From a virus: DNA of 64,000 bases. This document shows positions 8,051 through 16,081 of the stretch, in pieces. The notes below the pieces were generated by a model that worked only from the letters and a program-made list of their open reading frames with translations, did not search any database and had not been told where the DNA came from. Every line of letters begins with the position of its first letter. Position 1 is the first letter of the stretch. Made by a program: the position numbers and the translations under genes. The stretch lies in the IMG/VR virus record IMGVR_UViG_3300042879_003877, positions 1-64,000 of that record, one strand, 5' to 3'.

Positions 8051-10533
8051 ATTTATCATTTACAAATTATAATGCTGAAGAATTTGTTTGGGATGGTCCT
8101 ACTATCTCATGTTTAAATTTATGTCATGGGGATTTGGTTTCTGATGTAGTTTACAAATTAGGTAAGAAAGTTTGTGATTTAGTGGATGACTTAAATTTTG
8201 AAGATTTAGATCTAGAATGTTTAATTGATAAATGTAATGATTCTTATTGTTTAGATGATAGATCTTTAAAGAATTTATTTATCTTATTAAATCATAACGA
8301 TTGTTCCCTAAAAGAACTTATTGATGCTTTAGTTGATTCATTTAATGATAAAAAAGTCATTAATTTAAAATTGGATTTAACTTGTCTAAAAAATTGTTTA
8401 GATATAACTCCTCCAAAATATCAATTCTTATGTGCTGATAACGGATCTGTAGGGGATTCTATCTCTATTACATATTTTACATCTGAAGACCCTACACATC
8501 AAACTCTTACTTTATTAAATAAAGAATGTAAACGATTTAACTATCCTAGTCAAACGATTACTATAGTTAGTTATACATCATTAAATCCTGGATCACTAAT
8601 TCAACCTATTGTTAGGCTATCAATAGGATTTAGTAATTGTTCTGATTGTGAAAATTACATTACAGAAATATTTAATATAAATGGAGAATGTTATAAACAG
8701 CAGGATATTAGTATCTCAAATATTTTGCAGTTTCTCATTTATAGATTATGTTGTATTGAGGGTATTCTAGTAGATATGGATACAAGGGTTTCTGATATGG
8801 AATCTTTATATTCATCTATTGTTAATTCTTGGTCAGTTTATACTGAACCTTCTATTACATCTTGTTTATCTGTAAATCCTTTATTACATTCATTATTAAC
8901 GAGTAGATTAGCTAATACTTTATGTGATATTAGAGATTCGCTAGGTAGTTCTTTGGATATTCAAAAAACAATAGCTAAATCTTGTGAGGTATCTTGGATA
9001 AGTATTGACTTACCTAATGTGTGTTTTCCTAGTTCTCCAAATAGGGTAGTTAATAATGTTATTATTGGTGGTATTAATTATCCTATTAATGTAGCTGTGG
9101 GAGTAGGGGACCCTATATCTATAGTAAATGCTTTAAATAATAATTTACCTGTTTCATTAGCTTCTTTCTCATTTAATCAAAATTTAAATCAGTTAGTTTA
9201 TATTAATCAGTCATCAAGTCCTATATTGATATTTATGACAGATTGTTCAGGTTTAAGTTCCATAGTTATAAACTTTGTTGAATTTTCTAGCTCTGTTTAT
9301 AATTTAGCTCAAAACTCTGAAAATCAATGGTATTTGTTATGTAATTTAATTTCACGAGTTAAAGCTAAAGAACTTTCTTCATGTTGTATTCCTTCTTGTA
9401 AAGATCTTAAAATCAATTTTGCAGAGGTTTATATTGAAGATGAAGGTGTTTATAGTTTATTATTTAATAAAAACTATGGGAACATTATACCAGCAGGTTG
9501 GGTTGATTGTGGTTCTAAGCTTACTGTAACAGATAGTAATAATATATCCTATACTTATGATATTGAATTCCAACAAGATTTTACATATGATTTGGATTTA
9601 TCTGGTTTAAATACTGGAAAACCTTTGACGTTGAATATCAAAACTTGTTTATCTAACGGATCTTTGACTTGTAAAGAATGTATTACTAAGACTCTTCCTG
9701 CTGTTCAAGATGCTTGTAGTTTATGTAGAATATGTGCTGGTGGTTCTGTATCAACTGATCAAATTAAAGTTACTTATACTACAGCTGATAATGATAATAT
9801 AAGAAGTTCGATATTAAGTTCAGGTATGTGTTTAACTTTTAAAGTTCCTGAAGAATCACCTATTATTACTTCAATAATGATTTTAAGAGCTGGATCAGAT
9901 ATAGAATTATATGTTGATCCATCTACTCAATGTTCTGAAAATATTATACTACCTCAACCTAAGATTAATACATGTTGGTTCTTTCCAATACCTTTATCTG
10001 AATCTTTTAATATTAATATGAAACAATGGCAGAATCTATCTCCATTCTTTAAATTAGATTTTGATTTTTCAGAGAATTTAACAAACTCCTTTAAGTTTAA
10101 GACTTTAAAAAGTGATGTAGGTATAACTAATTTATCTCCAACAAATACATTGGATGTAGAGTTAATAAATGCAAATTCTTCATTACCTCTTGGAGTTCCA
10201 GCAGGTTCAATGAATCCTGATGAAATAATTATAAAACCTTCAGTCCCTACATATAGTCTTGGAGCAATTGCTAGTGTGACAACATGTGGTCAGATCGTTG
10301 GTACTCATTCAGGTGATACAAATGCTCCTGGAAGAATTACAGTTGGTATTACAAATGCAGGTTCACAGCAAGAATTGACTTTTGATTATTATAATGAAAA
10401 TAATTTAGGACTTATTTTAGAACTTCAAGGACAAGATCCTTCAAATATTCCTGAGTTAACAATTACAGATCCAGTAACAGGAACAGAAATGATAATTAAA
10501 GGACAATTATACGATGATTGTACTTGTCAATAA
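8038..10533 (+). CDS. Large cysteine-rich appendage protein B, 831 aa, with internal domain duplication
   Basis: Shares the whole domain order of the preceding gene, but one module appears twice. A CADNGSVGDSISITYFTS module lies near residue 135 and again near residue 560 as CRICAGGSVSTDQIKVTYTT. In the paralogue it appears once. It ends in CTCQ. The middle carries coiled-coil-like helices and a CC-x-PSCKDLK motif. It probably forms a long fibre together with, or alternating with, protein A. Cysteine content is high for an AT-rich phage. The start ATG 8038 lies inside the end of the preceding gene; a second in-frame ATG at 8044 is equally possible. Confidence 0.6.
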   Translation: MSMLNLSFTNYNAEEFVWDGPTISCLNLCHGDLVSDVVYKLGKKVCDLVDDLNFEDLDLECLIDKCNDSYCLDDRSLKNLFILLNHNDCSLKELIDALVDSFNDKKVINLKLDLTCLKNCLDITPPKYQFLCADNGSVGDSISITYFTSEDPTHQTLTLLNKECKRFNYPSQTITIVSYTSLNPGSLIQPIVRLSIGFSNCSDCENYITEIFNINGECYKQQDISISNILQFLIYRLCCIEGILVDMDTRVSDMESLYSSIVNSWSVYTEPSITSCLSVNPLLHSLLTSRLANTLCDIRDSLGSSLDIQKTIAKSCEVSWISIDLPNVCFPSSPNRVVNNVIIGGINYPINVAVGVGDPISIVNALNNNLPVSLASFSFNQNLNQLVYINQSSSPILIFMTDCSGLSSIVINFVEFSSSVYNLAQNSENQWYLLCNLISRVKAKELSSCCIPSCKDLKINFAEVYIEDEGVYSLLFNKNYGNIIPAGWVDCGSKLTVTDSNNISYTYDIEFQQDFTYDLDLSGLNTGKPLTLNIKTCLSNGSLTCKECITKTLPAVQDACSLCRICAGGSVSTDQIKVTYTTADNDNIRSSILSSGMCLTFKVPEESPIITSIMILRAGSDIELYVDPSTQCSENIILPQPKINTCWFFPIPLSESFNINMKQWQNLSPFFKLDFDFSENLTNSFKFKTLKSDVGITNLSPTNTLDVELINANSSLPLGVPAGSMNPDEIIIKPSVPTYSLGAIASVTTCGQIVGTHSGDTNAPGRITVGITNAGSQQELTFDYYNENNLGLILELQGQDPSNIPELTITDPVTGTEMIIKGQLYDDCTCQ

Positions 10534-10567
10534 ATAATTAAATAATAATAAAATAAATAATAATAAA

Positions 10568-12910
10568 ATGAGTTGTTCATCTTTAAATCCTTGCGGTACT
10601 TGTTTACAATGTACTCAATCATACCAATGTCCTCCAGCACCTTGTAATACAGGTTGTCTTTATGATGTTCCTTCGGATTGTGTGTTTACTTCTAAGGATT
10701 TAGATCTTTGTGGTAATACAATTGCTTTAGGTACAAAGCTAACAGATGTATTAGAAAGTATTATGGAAGCTGCTTGTGATGGTATAGAGATTATAAATCA
10801 AGATACTAGAGTTAAGATTTCTGCAAATGATACTACTACAGGATATCTTGAAAATAAAATTATAGAAGGTAATGGTATTAACATTACAAAAAATAATGTA
10901 GGTGCTAATGAAAGTTTAACAGTAGCCGTTCAAGCCTCTTCTCAACCTAATAACTGTTTATCTGTTTTACCAGATGGAGTATTTGTAGCGTGTCCTACAT
11001 CATCAGCTAGTACATTAGTTCAAACAACTGATACATCTACAATTGACTTTACAACTACATCTATCCCAGGTGGTTATAATGTAACTGGCGCAGTTAAGAT
11101 TGATAATACAGCTGGAAACGTATTAACTATTGGTGCTAATGGTTTATATGTACCGACTCCTCCTACTGCTATTCCTTTAGGAATAACTGCATTAGATACT
11201 TTTACTATAGATACTACTGCTACATTAGTTGGTTCTAATTATAATGTTAGTTCTCAATTACGAATAGATCCTGCATCTACTTTACCTTATTCTATTGGTC
11301 CTAGTGGATTAAAATTAGATTGCTGTGCTACAGGTAATACTTTATTAACTGTTACAGATTCATCTACATTAGATTTGACTTTAACTCCTATTTCAGGAGG
11401 TTATAATTTAACTGGTGCTGTTATTTTATCTCCTAATGCTAATAATGGTTTGCAGTTACTTGGTAATGGTTTATATTATCCTAATGCTGGTGCAACAATA
11501 GGTGTTCAAGATACTAATAGTATAGATTATACTTTGTTACCAGGGAATGTTGTTACTGGAAGCTTAAAATATCAAGATAGTAACACTATCAACTTAGATG
11601 TTCCTAACTCTAGTGGTTTAACAGCTCATGTTAAATTATCTACTGATGGAGGTAATATTCTTGTGAATGGTACAGATGGAGCTTTATATGTTCCTGCTTC
11701 AGGTGTAGCTTATTCTACTGATTCATGTAATATAGCTCAAGCAGGTACTGATGGAGATATTTACGTTCCATTTGTAGATCAACTTTCATTTATTGAAATA
11801 TATAATGATGGAACTAATTTATTATTACGTTTCTCTGGAATCTCTAATGTTGCTGCTGATTATGAAGTTCAATTTAGAGGAACTACAGGTTCTCCATTAA
11901 ATTGGGTTAATGGGGATATTAATTTTGTATCTCAGACAAGTGGAGTATTGACTTATACAATAATTGGTACAGCTGCTGCAAGAGCCGCATGTGAAGTAAT
12001 TGGAGTTAGAGTTAGGACGTTATGTTCTCCAATTGAAAGTCAATGGATTTCAGCTTATTATCATCCTGATGATGATTTAGAATTTATTTCTAGCAATAAT
12101 ACTGTTTCTGTTGCAACTACATCTGATTGTGGTATTTTGGATGTAACTATTGATAATACAACTACATGTGCTCCTTTTATATCTACAGATTTTAGTAGAA
12201 CATTAGTAAATTATGATGGTAATGTATTTTTAAGAGTGTTTCACTCACCTACTACTAATAATTACGATCATGCAGATGTCAGAGTATTTTATACAGATAC
12301 AGATGGTCTTGTTGCTTCAGTGCATCAAATTATATCTACGTATAATAATACTAATGTTCCTGCATACATTTTATTACCAAACTTTGATAAATCTATAAAT
12401 CAAAATGCAACAATACGTTTTTCTCGTATTTGTGATTTAACTCATGCTACTGATGTATCAGCTCCATTGAATGTTACTCTTGCTTGGAGTAATTCTACTT
12501 ATTGTAATGATGATGTTTGGAAATTATTAGGAGCAGGATCGTATGTATCAGGTGGATTCTGGACAGCTAACTTTGCTGTGCCTCCTTCACCAGCAGCGTA
12601 TAAAGTAACAGGTCGAAGAGAATTAAAGCTTGCTGGAACTATGACATGTAGAGTTACTTTTACAGGAGATAGCGGTTGGTTTAATGTAATAGATCTTACA
12701 ACAATTACATGTTTTCCTTTACCTACTATAACTGTTGATTATTTTCCTCCTCAACAAATGGAAATAAACTTATTAACAAATGTATTAGGTGAACCTACTG
12801 TACTAGTTAGACGTAGTGGTAATTTCTTACAATTAAGATGTATATCAAACGGTATAGCTTTTACAAATCATACATTAGTAGTAGCTCTTTCTTCAATTAT
12901 TATAAATTAA
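10568..12910 (+). CDS. Beta-repeat tail/appendage fibre, 780 aa
   Basis: Starts after a 34-base leader made only of A and T. Residues 1-40 are very rich in cysteine (CSSLNPCGTCLQC, CPPAPCNTGC). Residues about 145-390 hold four imperfect repeats with the pattern D-T-x-T-I-D, G-(G/S)-x-Y-N-(V/L)-(T/S)-G-x-(V/L), then NGLY-(V/Y)-P. Such GLYVP beta repeats are typical of fibre shafts. The C-terminal half is a mixed beta region with scattered cysteines. It is probably the distal, host-contacting fibre of this cluster. No lyase or depolymerase motif is recognised. Confidence 0.65.
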   Translation: MSCSSLNPCGTCLQCTQSYQCPPAPCNTGCLYDVPSDCVFTSKDLDLCGNTIALGTKLTDVLESIMEAACDGIEIINQDTRVKISANDTTTGYLENKIIEGNGINITKNNVGANESLTVAVQASSQPNNCLSVLPDGVFVACPTSSASTLVQTTDTSTIDFTTTSIPGGYNVTGAVKIDNTAGNVLTIGANGLYVPTPPTAIPLGITALDTFTIDTTATLVGSNYNVSSQLRIDPASTLPYSIGPSGLKLDCCATGNTLLTVTDSSTLDLTLTPISGGYNLTGAVILSPNANNGLQLLGNGLYYPNAGATIGVQDTNSIDYTLLPGNVVTGSLKYQDSNTINLDVPNSSGLTAHVKLSTDGGNILVNGTDGALYVPASGVAYSTDSCNIAQAGTDGDIYVPFVDQLSFIEIYNDGTNLLLRFSGISNVAADYEVQFRGTTGSPLNWVNGDINFVSQTSGVLTYTIIGTAAARAACEVIGVRVRTLCSPIESQWISAYYHPDDDLEFISSNNTVSVATTSDCGILDVTIDNTTTCAPFISTDFSRTLVNYDGNVFLRVFHSPTTNNYDHADVRVFYTDTDGLVASVHQIISTYNNTNVPAYILLPNFDKSINQNATIRFSRICDLTHATDVSAPLNVTLAWSNSTYCNDDVWKLLGAGSYVSGGFWTANFAVPPSPAAYKVTGRRELKLAGTMTCRVTFTGDSGWFNVIDLTTITCFPLPTITVDYFPPQQMEINLLTNVLGEPTVLVRRSGNFLQLRCISNGIAFTNHTLVVALSSIIIN
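11017..11740 (+). repeat. Imperfect fibre-shaft repeats inside the 780-aa fibre gene
   Basis: Four degenerate units of roughly 60-80 codons. Each has an aspartate-threonine strand (DTSTIDFT, DTFTIDTT, DSSTLDLT, DTNSIDYT), a glycine-tyrosine turn and a conserved end (GLYVP, GLKLD, GLYYP, ALYVP). They are diverged at DNA level, so they are an old protein repeat, not a recent tandem duplication. Confidence 0.7.
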
Positions 12911-12915
12911 AATAT

Positions 12916-13026
12916 ATGACAACTAAAATAGTAATAGTCAATAAATGTGGGAAAGGAAATGGTTGTGTTATAACTATTCTTCCTGCAATGATTCAAAAAG
13001 AAAAACTTGAATTGTTACGACTCTAA
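12916..13026 (+). CDS. Tiny basic protein, 36 aa
   Basis: ATG at 12916 follows the fibre stop by 5 bases in an A-rich leader and is the natural start. A longer reading from 12838 would lie inside the fibre gene. The product has a short strand (KIVIVNK), a CGKGNGC loop, and a hydrophobic-then-basic helix (ITILPAMIQKEKLELL). The two cysteines could form a knuckle. It is the last gene before a terminator. Function is unknown; it could be a toxin-like, holin-like or regulatory peptide, and coding is only moderately certain at this length. Confidence 0.4.
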   Translation: MTTKIVIVNKCGKGNGCVITILPAMIQKEKLELLRL

Positions 13027-13067
13027 ACAACTTCCATAAAAATTTCTTTGTTGGTTTAGAAATTTTG

Positions 13068-13094
13068 ATCCCTCTTTTTTAAGAGGGATTTTTT
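13068..13094 (+). terminator. Intrinsic terminator at the end of the appendage operon, between convergent genes
   Basis: Eight-base perfect arms 13068-13075 and 13082-13089 enclose a 7-base loop, with T's continuing to 13094. It lies between the plus-strand 36-aa gene and the minus-strand 57-aa gene that runs towards it, so it may serve both strands. The U-tract is clearly better on the plus strand. Confidence 0.85.
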
Positions 13095-13266
13095 AATTTA
13101 TACTAATATAATCAAAATTTGATGAAAATCTATATTTTTTCATTTCACTTTCTCTACCTTCAAAATGGTCTAAGATATAATCTATAAATTCATTTAAAGG
13201 TACATCTCCAGTTACTTCTATTAGTTTTTCATCTTCCATTATCATTATTAATCTTTCTTCTTTCAT
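13093..13266 (-). CDS. Small acidic protein on the minus strand, 57 aa
   Basis: Reading the complement from the CAT at 13264-13266 gives MKEERLIMIMEDEKLIEV, TGDVPLNEFIDYILDHFEGRE, then a short basic end and TAA at 13093-13095. The composition is protein-like: amphipathic helices, an acidic face, and no runs of Lys or Asn from plain AT bias. It ends exactly at the terminator stem shared with the opposite strand. A weak TAATTTTA box lies upstream on its strand. It is the only convincing minus-strand gene in the window and diverges from the structured RNA and HTH gene, so a regulatory role is plausible. Family unknown. Confidence 0.5.
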   Translation of the reverse strand: MKEERLIMIMEDEKLIEVTGDVPLNEFIDYILDHFEGRESEMKKYRFSSNFDYISIN

Positions 13267-13334
13267 AAATATATTTAAAGTGTAAAATTAATAAACTTTT
13301 TCTAAATTTATTTTTTTATATTAAACTTATTTTA

Positions 13335-13342
13335 TACCTTTG
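13335..13342 (+). promoter_or_regulatory. Bacteroidota-type -7 promoter box (TAnnTTTG)
   Basis: TACCTTTG matches the TAnnTTTG box used by the primary sigma factor of Bacteroidota. No clear TTG lies at the -33 position; the upstream region is very AT-rich instead. It would start transcription near 13349, directly in front of a chain of hairpins and a terminator. Confidence 0.6.
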
Positions 13343-13348
13343 TTATTC

Positions 13349-13488
13349 AGAAGAATAATTCTGGTAGCCGTGAGAAGCTAATCATCAACTTGAATAATTC
13401 ATAAACTTTTTTTAAATTCGTATTATTATTTAATAATATGTTTAGCTTCTCACAACAAAGCCCAGAGTTTCTACTTTGGGCTTTTTTT
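13349..13488 (+). ncRNA. Probable structured non-coding RNA or attenuating leader, about 140 nt
   Basis: Between the promoter box and ATG 13489 lie four paired elements: a 5-bp hairpin (13348-13352 with 13359-13363); a perfect 12-base inverted repeat (13370-13381 with 13442-13453) closing a 60-base domain; a 7-bp hairpin inside it (13421-13427 with 13432-13438); and a terminator (13457-13488). Nothing protein-like is encoded here. The result is a compact unit with its own promoter and terminator. It could be a stand-alone regulatory RNA or a leader that attenuates the HTH gene starting immediately after the T-tract. Neither has been demonstrated, and I recognise no known RNA family. Confidence 0.55.
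13457..13488 (+). terminator. Strong terminator/attenuator immediately before the HTH gene
   Basis: Arms 13457-13468 and 13473-13484 form a 12-bp stem with one G-U pair and a TTCT loop, followed by TTTT at 13485-13488. The ATG of the next gene is at 13489, so transcripts from upstream must read through this hairpin to express it. Confidence 0.85.
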
Positions 13489-14277
13489 ATGGAAATGATT
13501 CAAAAATATAAGTTATTAGCATTTATTACTCTTTGTAAAAAGAGTAGGAATAACTCTGTATTCTTATATCAGAATGAATCTTCAGTAAAAAGAAGTAAAG
13601 AGTTAGGTGTTAGTTTTAATACGTTCAAAAAGTTTAAAGTTATTTGTTTAGAGAATTCCTTATTAAGGGAGGTTAATGGGCATTTGATATTTGTTAAAAT
13701 GTTAAATGTTTTAACCTTTCTAAACGATGGTATTATTTGTGAGAAAAACTTAACATTTAATAGATTTGTATTATTTTTTAACTATGTAACATATGATAAC
13801 ATTAGTTATAAGAACATATATAATCAAATTAGAAAATCATTAGTATTAAAAAATTATAAGCAACAGGAATATAATATTAAAAGAAACAAATCTTTTATTA
13901 AAGATTTAGGTCACGGTAATAAAAAAGCAATTAAAGTATTGATTAAACAAGCTAGAAGTTTGGGTAAATCAACTGCTGAATATCTCAAATGTTTACCTAA
14001 ACATAAAGAAAGAATAGTATCTGGAAAAAATCATATTTCTAAAATAATAGGTATGTCTCCTTCAACAGGTCAAAGATTATTAAAAGAACTTTCTAAAAAA
14101 GAAGTTACTAGAATTGTCATAACTAAACAGCTATCTAAAAATATTCAAGGATATGATTTAGATTCATTGAGATACCTGAATCCAGGTAAAGCTGTTCATT
14201 TGACTAAATTAGGAACTTTTATGTATTTAGGTTCTTTAATCTCTTTAAAAAAGACTTCCCCTAAAAATTGCTTTTAG
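13489..14277 (+). CDS. Helix-turn-helix protein, probable regulator or replication-type DNA-binding protein, 262 aa
   Basis: The frame is open from ATG 13438, but that start would translate the inverted-repeat arm and terminator, so ATG 13489 (MEMIQKYK; also 13495) is chosen. The protein is lysine-rich and basic. An N-terminal HTH-like segment (SSVKRSKELGVSFNTFKKFK) is followed by a variable middle. A second clear HTH lies in the C-terminal third (HISKIIGMSPSTGQRLLKELSKK), with a short beta hairpin after it (VTRIVITKQL). Two DNA-binding units suit a transcription regulator or a replication initiator. It stands at the head of the small-gene island behind an attenuator-like hairpin, which favours regulation. 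The gene ends with TAG. Confidence 0.6.
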   Translation: MEMIQKYKLLAFITLCKKSRNNSVFLYQNESSVKRSKELGVSFNTFKKFKVICLENSLLREVNGHLIFVKMLNVLTFLNDGIICEKNLTFNRFVLFFNYVTYDNISYKNIYNQIRKSLVLKNYKQQEYNIKRNKSFIKDLGHGNKKAIKVLIKQARSLGKSTAEYLKCLPKHKERIVSGKNHISKIIGMSPSTGQRLLKELSKKEVTRIVITKQLSKNIQGYDLDSLRYLNPGKAVHLTKLGTFMYLGSLISLKKTSPKNCF

Positions 14278-14311
14278 TAGGTATCAAAACGTTAATTTTA
14301 AAAACAAACAT

Positions 14312-14527
14312 ATGTTTAATTATAAAGAAGATAATGAATTTTGCATAAAACAACTATGTTCAGAAAAAGGAGTTTCTGTTATAGAACGCGGTAACACTTT
14401 GATAATCAAAGAGTTAACTGTAAATCAGTTATTAAATTCTGTTCATAATTCAAAGAATAATTTTTATAAAAGATTTAAAGACAGGGAATCTTTATATTTT
14501 TATTGTTCAAATCAATTAAAAAAATAA
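14312..14527 (+). CDS. Hypothetical protein, 71 aa
   Basis: ATG 14312 follows an A-rich leader. The product is charged and mixed alpha/beta: a short acidic start, a strand pair (VSVIERGNTLIIKEL), then helices with aromatic residues (NNFYKRFKDRESLYFYCSNQL). No family is recognised. The promoter of the next gene overlaps its 3' end, so it probably belongs to the transcript of the HTH gene. Confidence 0.5.
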   Translation: MFNYKEDNEFCIKQLCSEKGVSVIERGNTLIIKELTVNQLLNSVHNSKNNFYKRFKDRESLYFYCSNQLKK

Positions 14528-14535
14528 TATATTTG
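14503..14535 (+). promoter_or_regulatory. Bacteroidota-type promoter for the DUF3310-ThyX-PhoH group
   Basis: TTG at 14503-14505 and TATATTTG at 14528-14535 are separated by 22 bases, which fits the TTG/TAnnTTTG spacing of Bacteroidota promoters. The ATG of the DUF3310 gene is at 14540, so the transcript would have almost no 5' leader. Confidence 0.65.
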
Positions 14536-14539
14536 CAAT

Positions 14540-14755
14540 ATGAAAGATAATGTAAATCATCCACCTCATTACAATCAAGGTATAGAAGTAATAGATTATA
14601 TAGAATCATGGGGATTAGATTCTGATGCTTATTTGTTCAATGTTATTAAGTACATAACAAGGGCAAAGTTTAAAAACAATGAACTAGAGGACTTAAAAAA
14701 AGCAAGATGGTATTTAGATAGAAAAATTCAAAACTTAGAATCAAATGCAAAATAG
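14540..14755 (+). CDS. DUF3310 family protein, 71 aa
   Basis: The whole protein matches the DUF3310 pattern of phage nucleotide-metabolism neighbourhoods: NHPPHYNQGIEVIDYIESWGL near the start, FNVIKYITRAKFKN in the middle, and EDLKKARWYLDRKI at the end. DUF3310 proteins are widespread in phages, often near thymidylate synthase or kinase genes, and their biochemical role is not settled. Here it is directly upstream of thyX with an 11-base overlap, which suggests co-translation. It ends with TAG. Confidence 0.85.
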   Translation: MKDNVNHPPHYNQGIEVIDYIESWGLDSDAYLFNVIKYITRAKFKNNELEDLKKARWYLDRKIQNLESNAK

Positions 14756-15416
14756 TGTAGAATTAATAGGTTATTATGGTTCTGATATAACTCATGCTCA
14801 ATCTGCTTGGACTTCTACTGTCAGAGATTTATCTAAAGAGAAATTAAATAGAGTTGATAAATTATTAGCTTCATTAGCAGAAGCTGGACATCATACTCCC
14901 TTTGAAAAGTCTAGTTTACATTTTTTAGTTAATGTAGATCAAGCAACTCATATTCATTTATTAAAACATCGTATAGGTGTATCTATAAATGGAGAAAGTG
15001 CTCGTTATAAAGAATTAAAAGAAGACAAATTTTATCTTCCTGTAGATTGGATTAATATTAAATATCAAGGATCAGATACAGAACGGATTGAAGGTATAGG
15101 TAATAAAGATTGGTATAGAATTTTAGAAGATTATACAAAGATGGGAAATGTATTATATCATCAAGCTATAAAAGATCTTACCCCAATATTAGGTAAAAAA
15201 AGAGCAAAGGAATCTGCTAGATTCTTTAAAACAATTAATTCTCAGATAACATTAGATATAATGTTTAATTGGAGAAGTTTTGTTCATTTTTTAAGATTAC
15301 GAAACGATGAATCTGCTCAATTAGAAGTAAGAGAATTAGCTAAGACTATGTTAGATTTAGTTAAAAATATTGAAGGGAATCCTTTTCAACATACAATAAA
15401 TGCTTTCAAATTATGA
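14745..15416 (+). CDS. thyX: Flavin-dependent thymidylate synthase ThyX
   Basis: 223 residues, the usual ThyX size. ThyX makes dTMP from dUMP using methylene-tetrahydrofolate and FAD with NADPH. The signature is seen at residues 74-88: K-H75-R76-IGVSINGE-S85-A-R87-Y88. By my count the spacer from R76 to S85 is one residue longer than in the textbook RHRX7S motif, and the first Arg is Lys. An early histidine-rich helix (AEAGHHTPFEKSSLHF) and a late LRLRNDESAQLEVRELA helix, both typical of ThyX, are present. It is co-translated with the DUF3310 gene and overlaps the PhoH gene by 4 bases (ATGA). It would raise dTTP supply for replication of this T-rich genome. Confidence 0.93.
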   Translation: MQNSVELIGYYGSDITHAQSAWTSTVRDLSKEKLNRVDKLLASLAEAGHHTPFEKSSLHFLVNVDQATHIHLLKHRIGVSINGESARYKELKEDKFYLPVDWINIKYQGSDTERIEGIGNKDWYRILEDYTKMGNVLYHQAIKDLTPILGKKRAKESARFFKTINSQITLDIMFNWRSFVHFLRLRNDESAQLEVRELAKTMLDLVKNIEGNPFQHTINAFKL

Positions 15417-16081
15417 AACCTGCAAATAGAGAAAGAAAAAATGAAATAAAAGCTATAAACGCTGTTCAATTAAATGATGAGCAAAAAGAAGCAAAACGTT
15501 TAATTATTGAAAATCAAATTGTAATAGTTACAGGTAGAAGTGGGTCAGGTAAATCGTTAGTATGTGCTAATGTAGCTTTAGATTTTCTAAAGAAGAAACA
15601 AGTAGAATGCATTTATAATACTAGAGCTGTAATTGAAGTAGGTAGAACTTTAGGTTTTTTACCTGGAGGACTAGATGAGAAATTCGATCCTTATATGGAA
15701 GCAATTATTGAAAATTTAAATAAATGTTGTACTGATAAGACTGAAGTTACTAGATTAATTGAGCAAGGTAAAATTAAGGCTTTAATTCCTCAATATATTA
15801 GAGGAAAAACAATGAATGATATTTTAATTGTTGAAGAAAGTCAAAACTTAACTTCTCATGAAATGTTAGCAATTGTTACTCGTTTAGGTAAAGAAGGGAA
15901 AATTGTCATAAATGGAGATAATGATCAACAAGATATTAAAACTCCAGATGGTTCTATGAACGGTTTAACGTATATGATTAACATGTCAAAAGTGATTCCT
16001 GAGATTCAACATATTCATTTAAAAGAAAATCATAGAAGTGATTTAGTTGGAAAGATATTAGATTATGCATACAACAGATAA
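15413..16081 (+). CDS. phoH: PhoH-like P-loop ATPase
   Basis: 222 residues. Walker A is at residues 41-48 (GRSGSGKS) and Walker B near 137-142 (ILIVEES). The order of the remaining motifs (YNTRAVIEVGRTLGFLPG, PQYIRGKTMND, VINGDNDQQDI, then HLKENHRSDLVGKIL) is that of PhoH-like proteins, which are common phage auxiliary genes and resemble superfamily 1 helicase cores. Their exact role (RNA handling or phosphate stress) is not settled. The gene overlaps thyX by 4 bases and the GIY-YIG-like gene by 17 bases, so it sits in a translationally coupled run. Confidence 0.88.
   Translation: MKPANRERKNEIKAINAVQLNDEQKEAKRLIIENQIVIVTGRSGSGKSLVCANVALDFLKKKQVECIYNTRAVIEVGRTLGFLPGGLDEKFDPYMEAIIENLNKCCTDKTEVTRLIEQGKIKALIPQYIRGKTMNDILIVEESQNLTSHEMLAIVTRLGKEGKIVINGDNDQQDIKTPDGSMNGLTYMINMSKVIPEIQHIHLKENHRSDLVGKILDYAYNR

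Noticed and set aside
12838-12915. Longer 62-aa reading of the 36-aa gene
   Set aside because: The extra part lies inside the fibre gene in another frame and has a low-complexity composition. ATG 12916 follows the fibre stop naturally.
13438-13488. Upstream ATG at 13438 for the HTH protein
   Set aside because: It would translate one arm of a perfect 12-base inverted repeat and a terminator hairpin. ATG 13489 directly after the T-tract gives a normal protein start.
13349-13488. Known riboswitch in the leader of the HTH gene
   Set aside because: No familiar riboswitch core sequence is recognised, so only a generic structured RNA is claimed.
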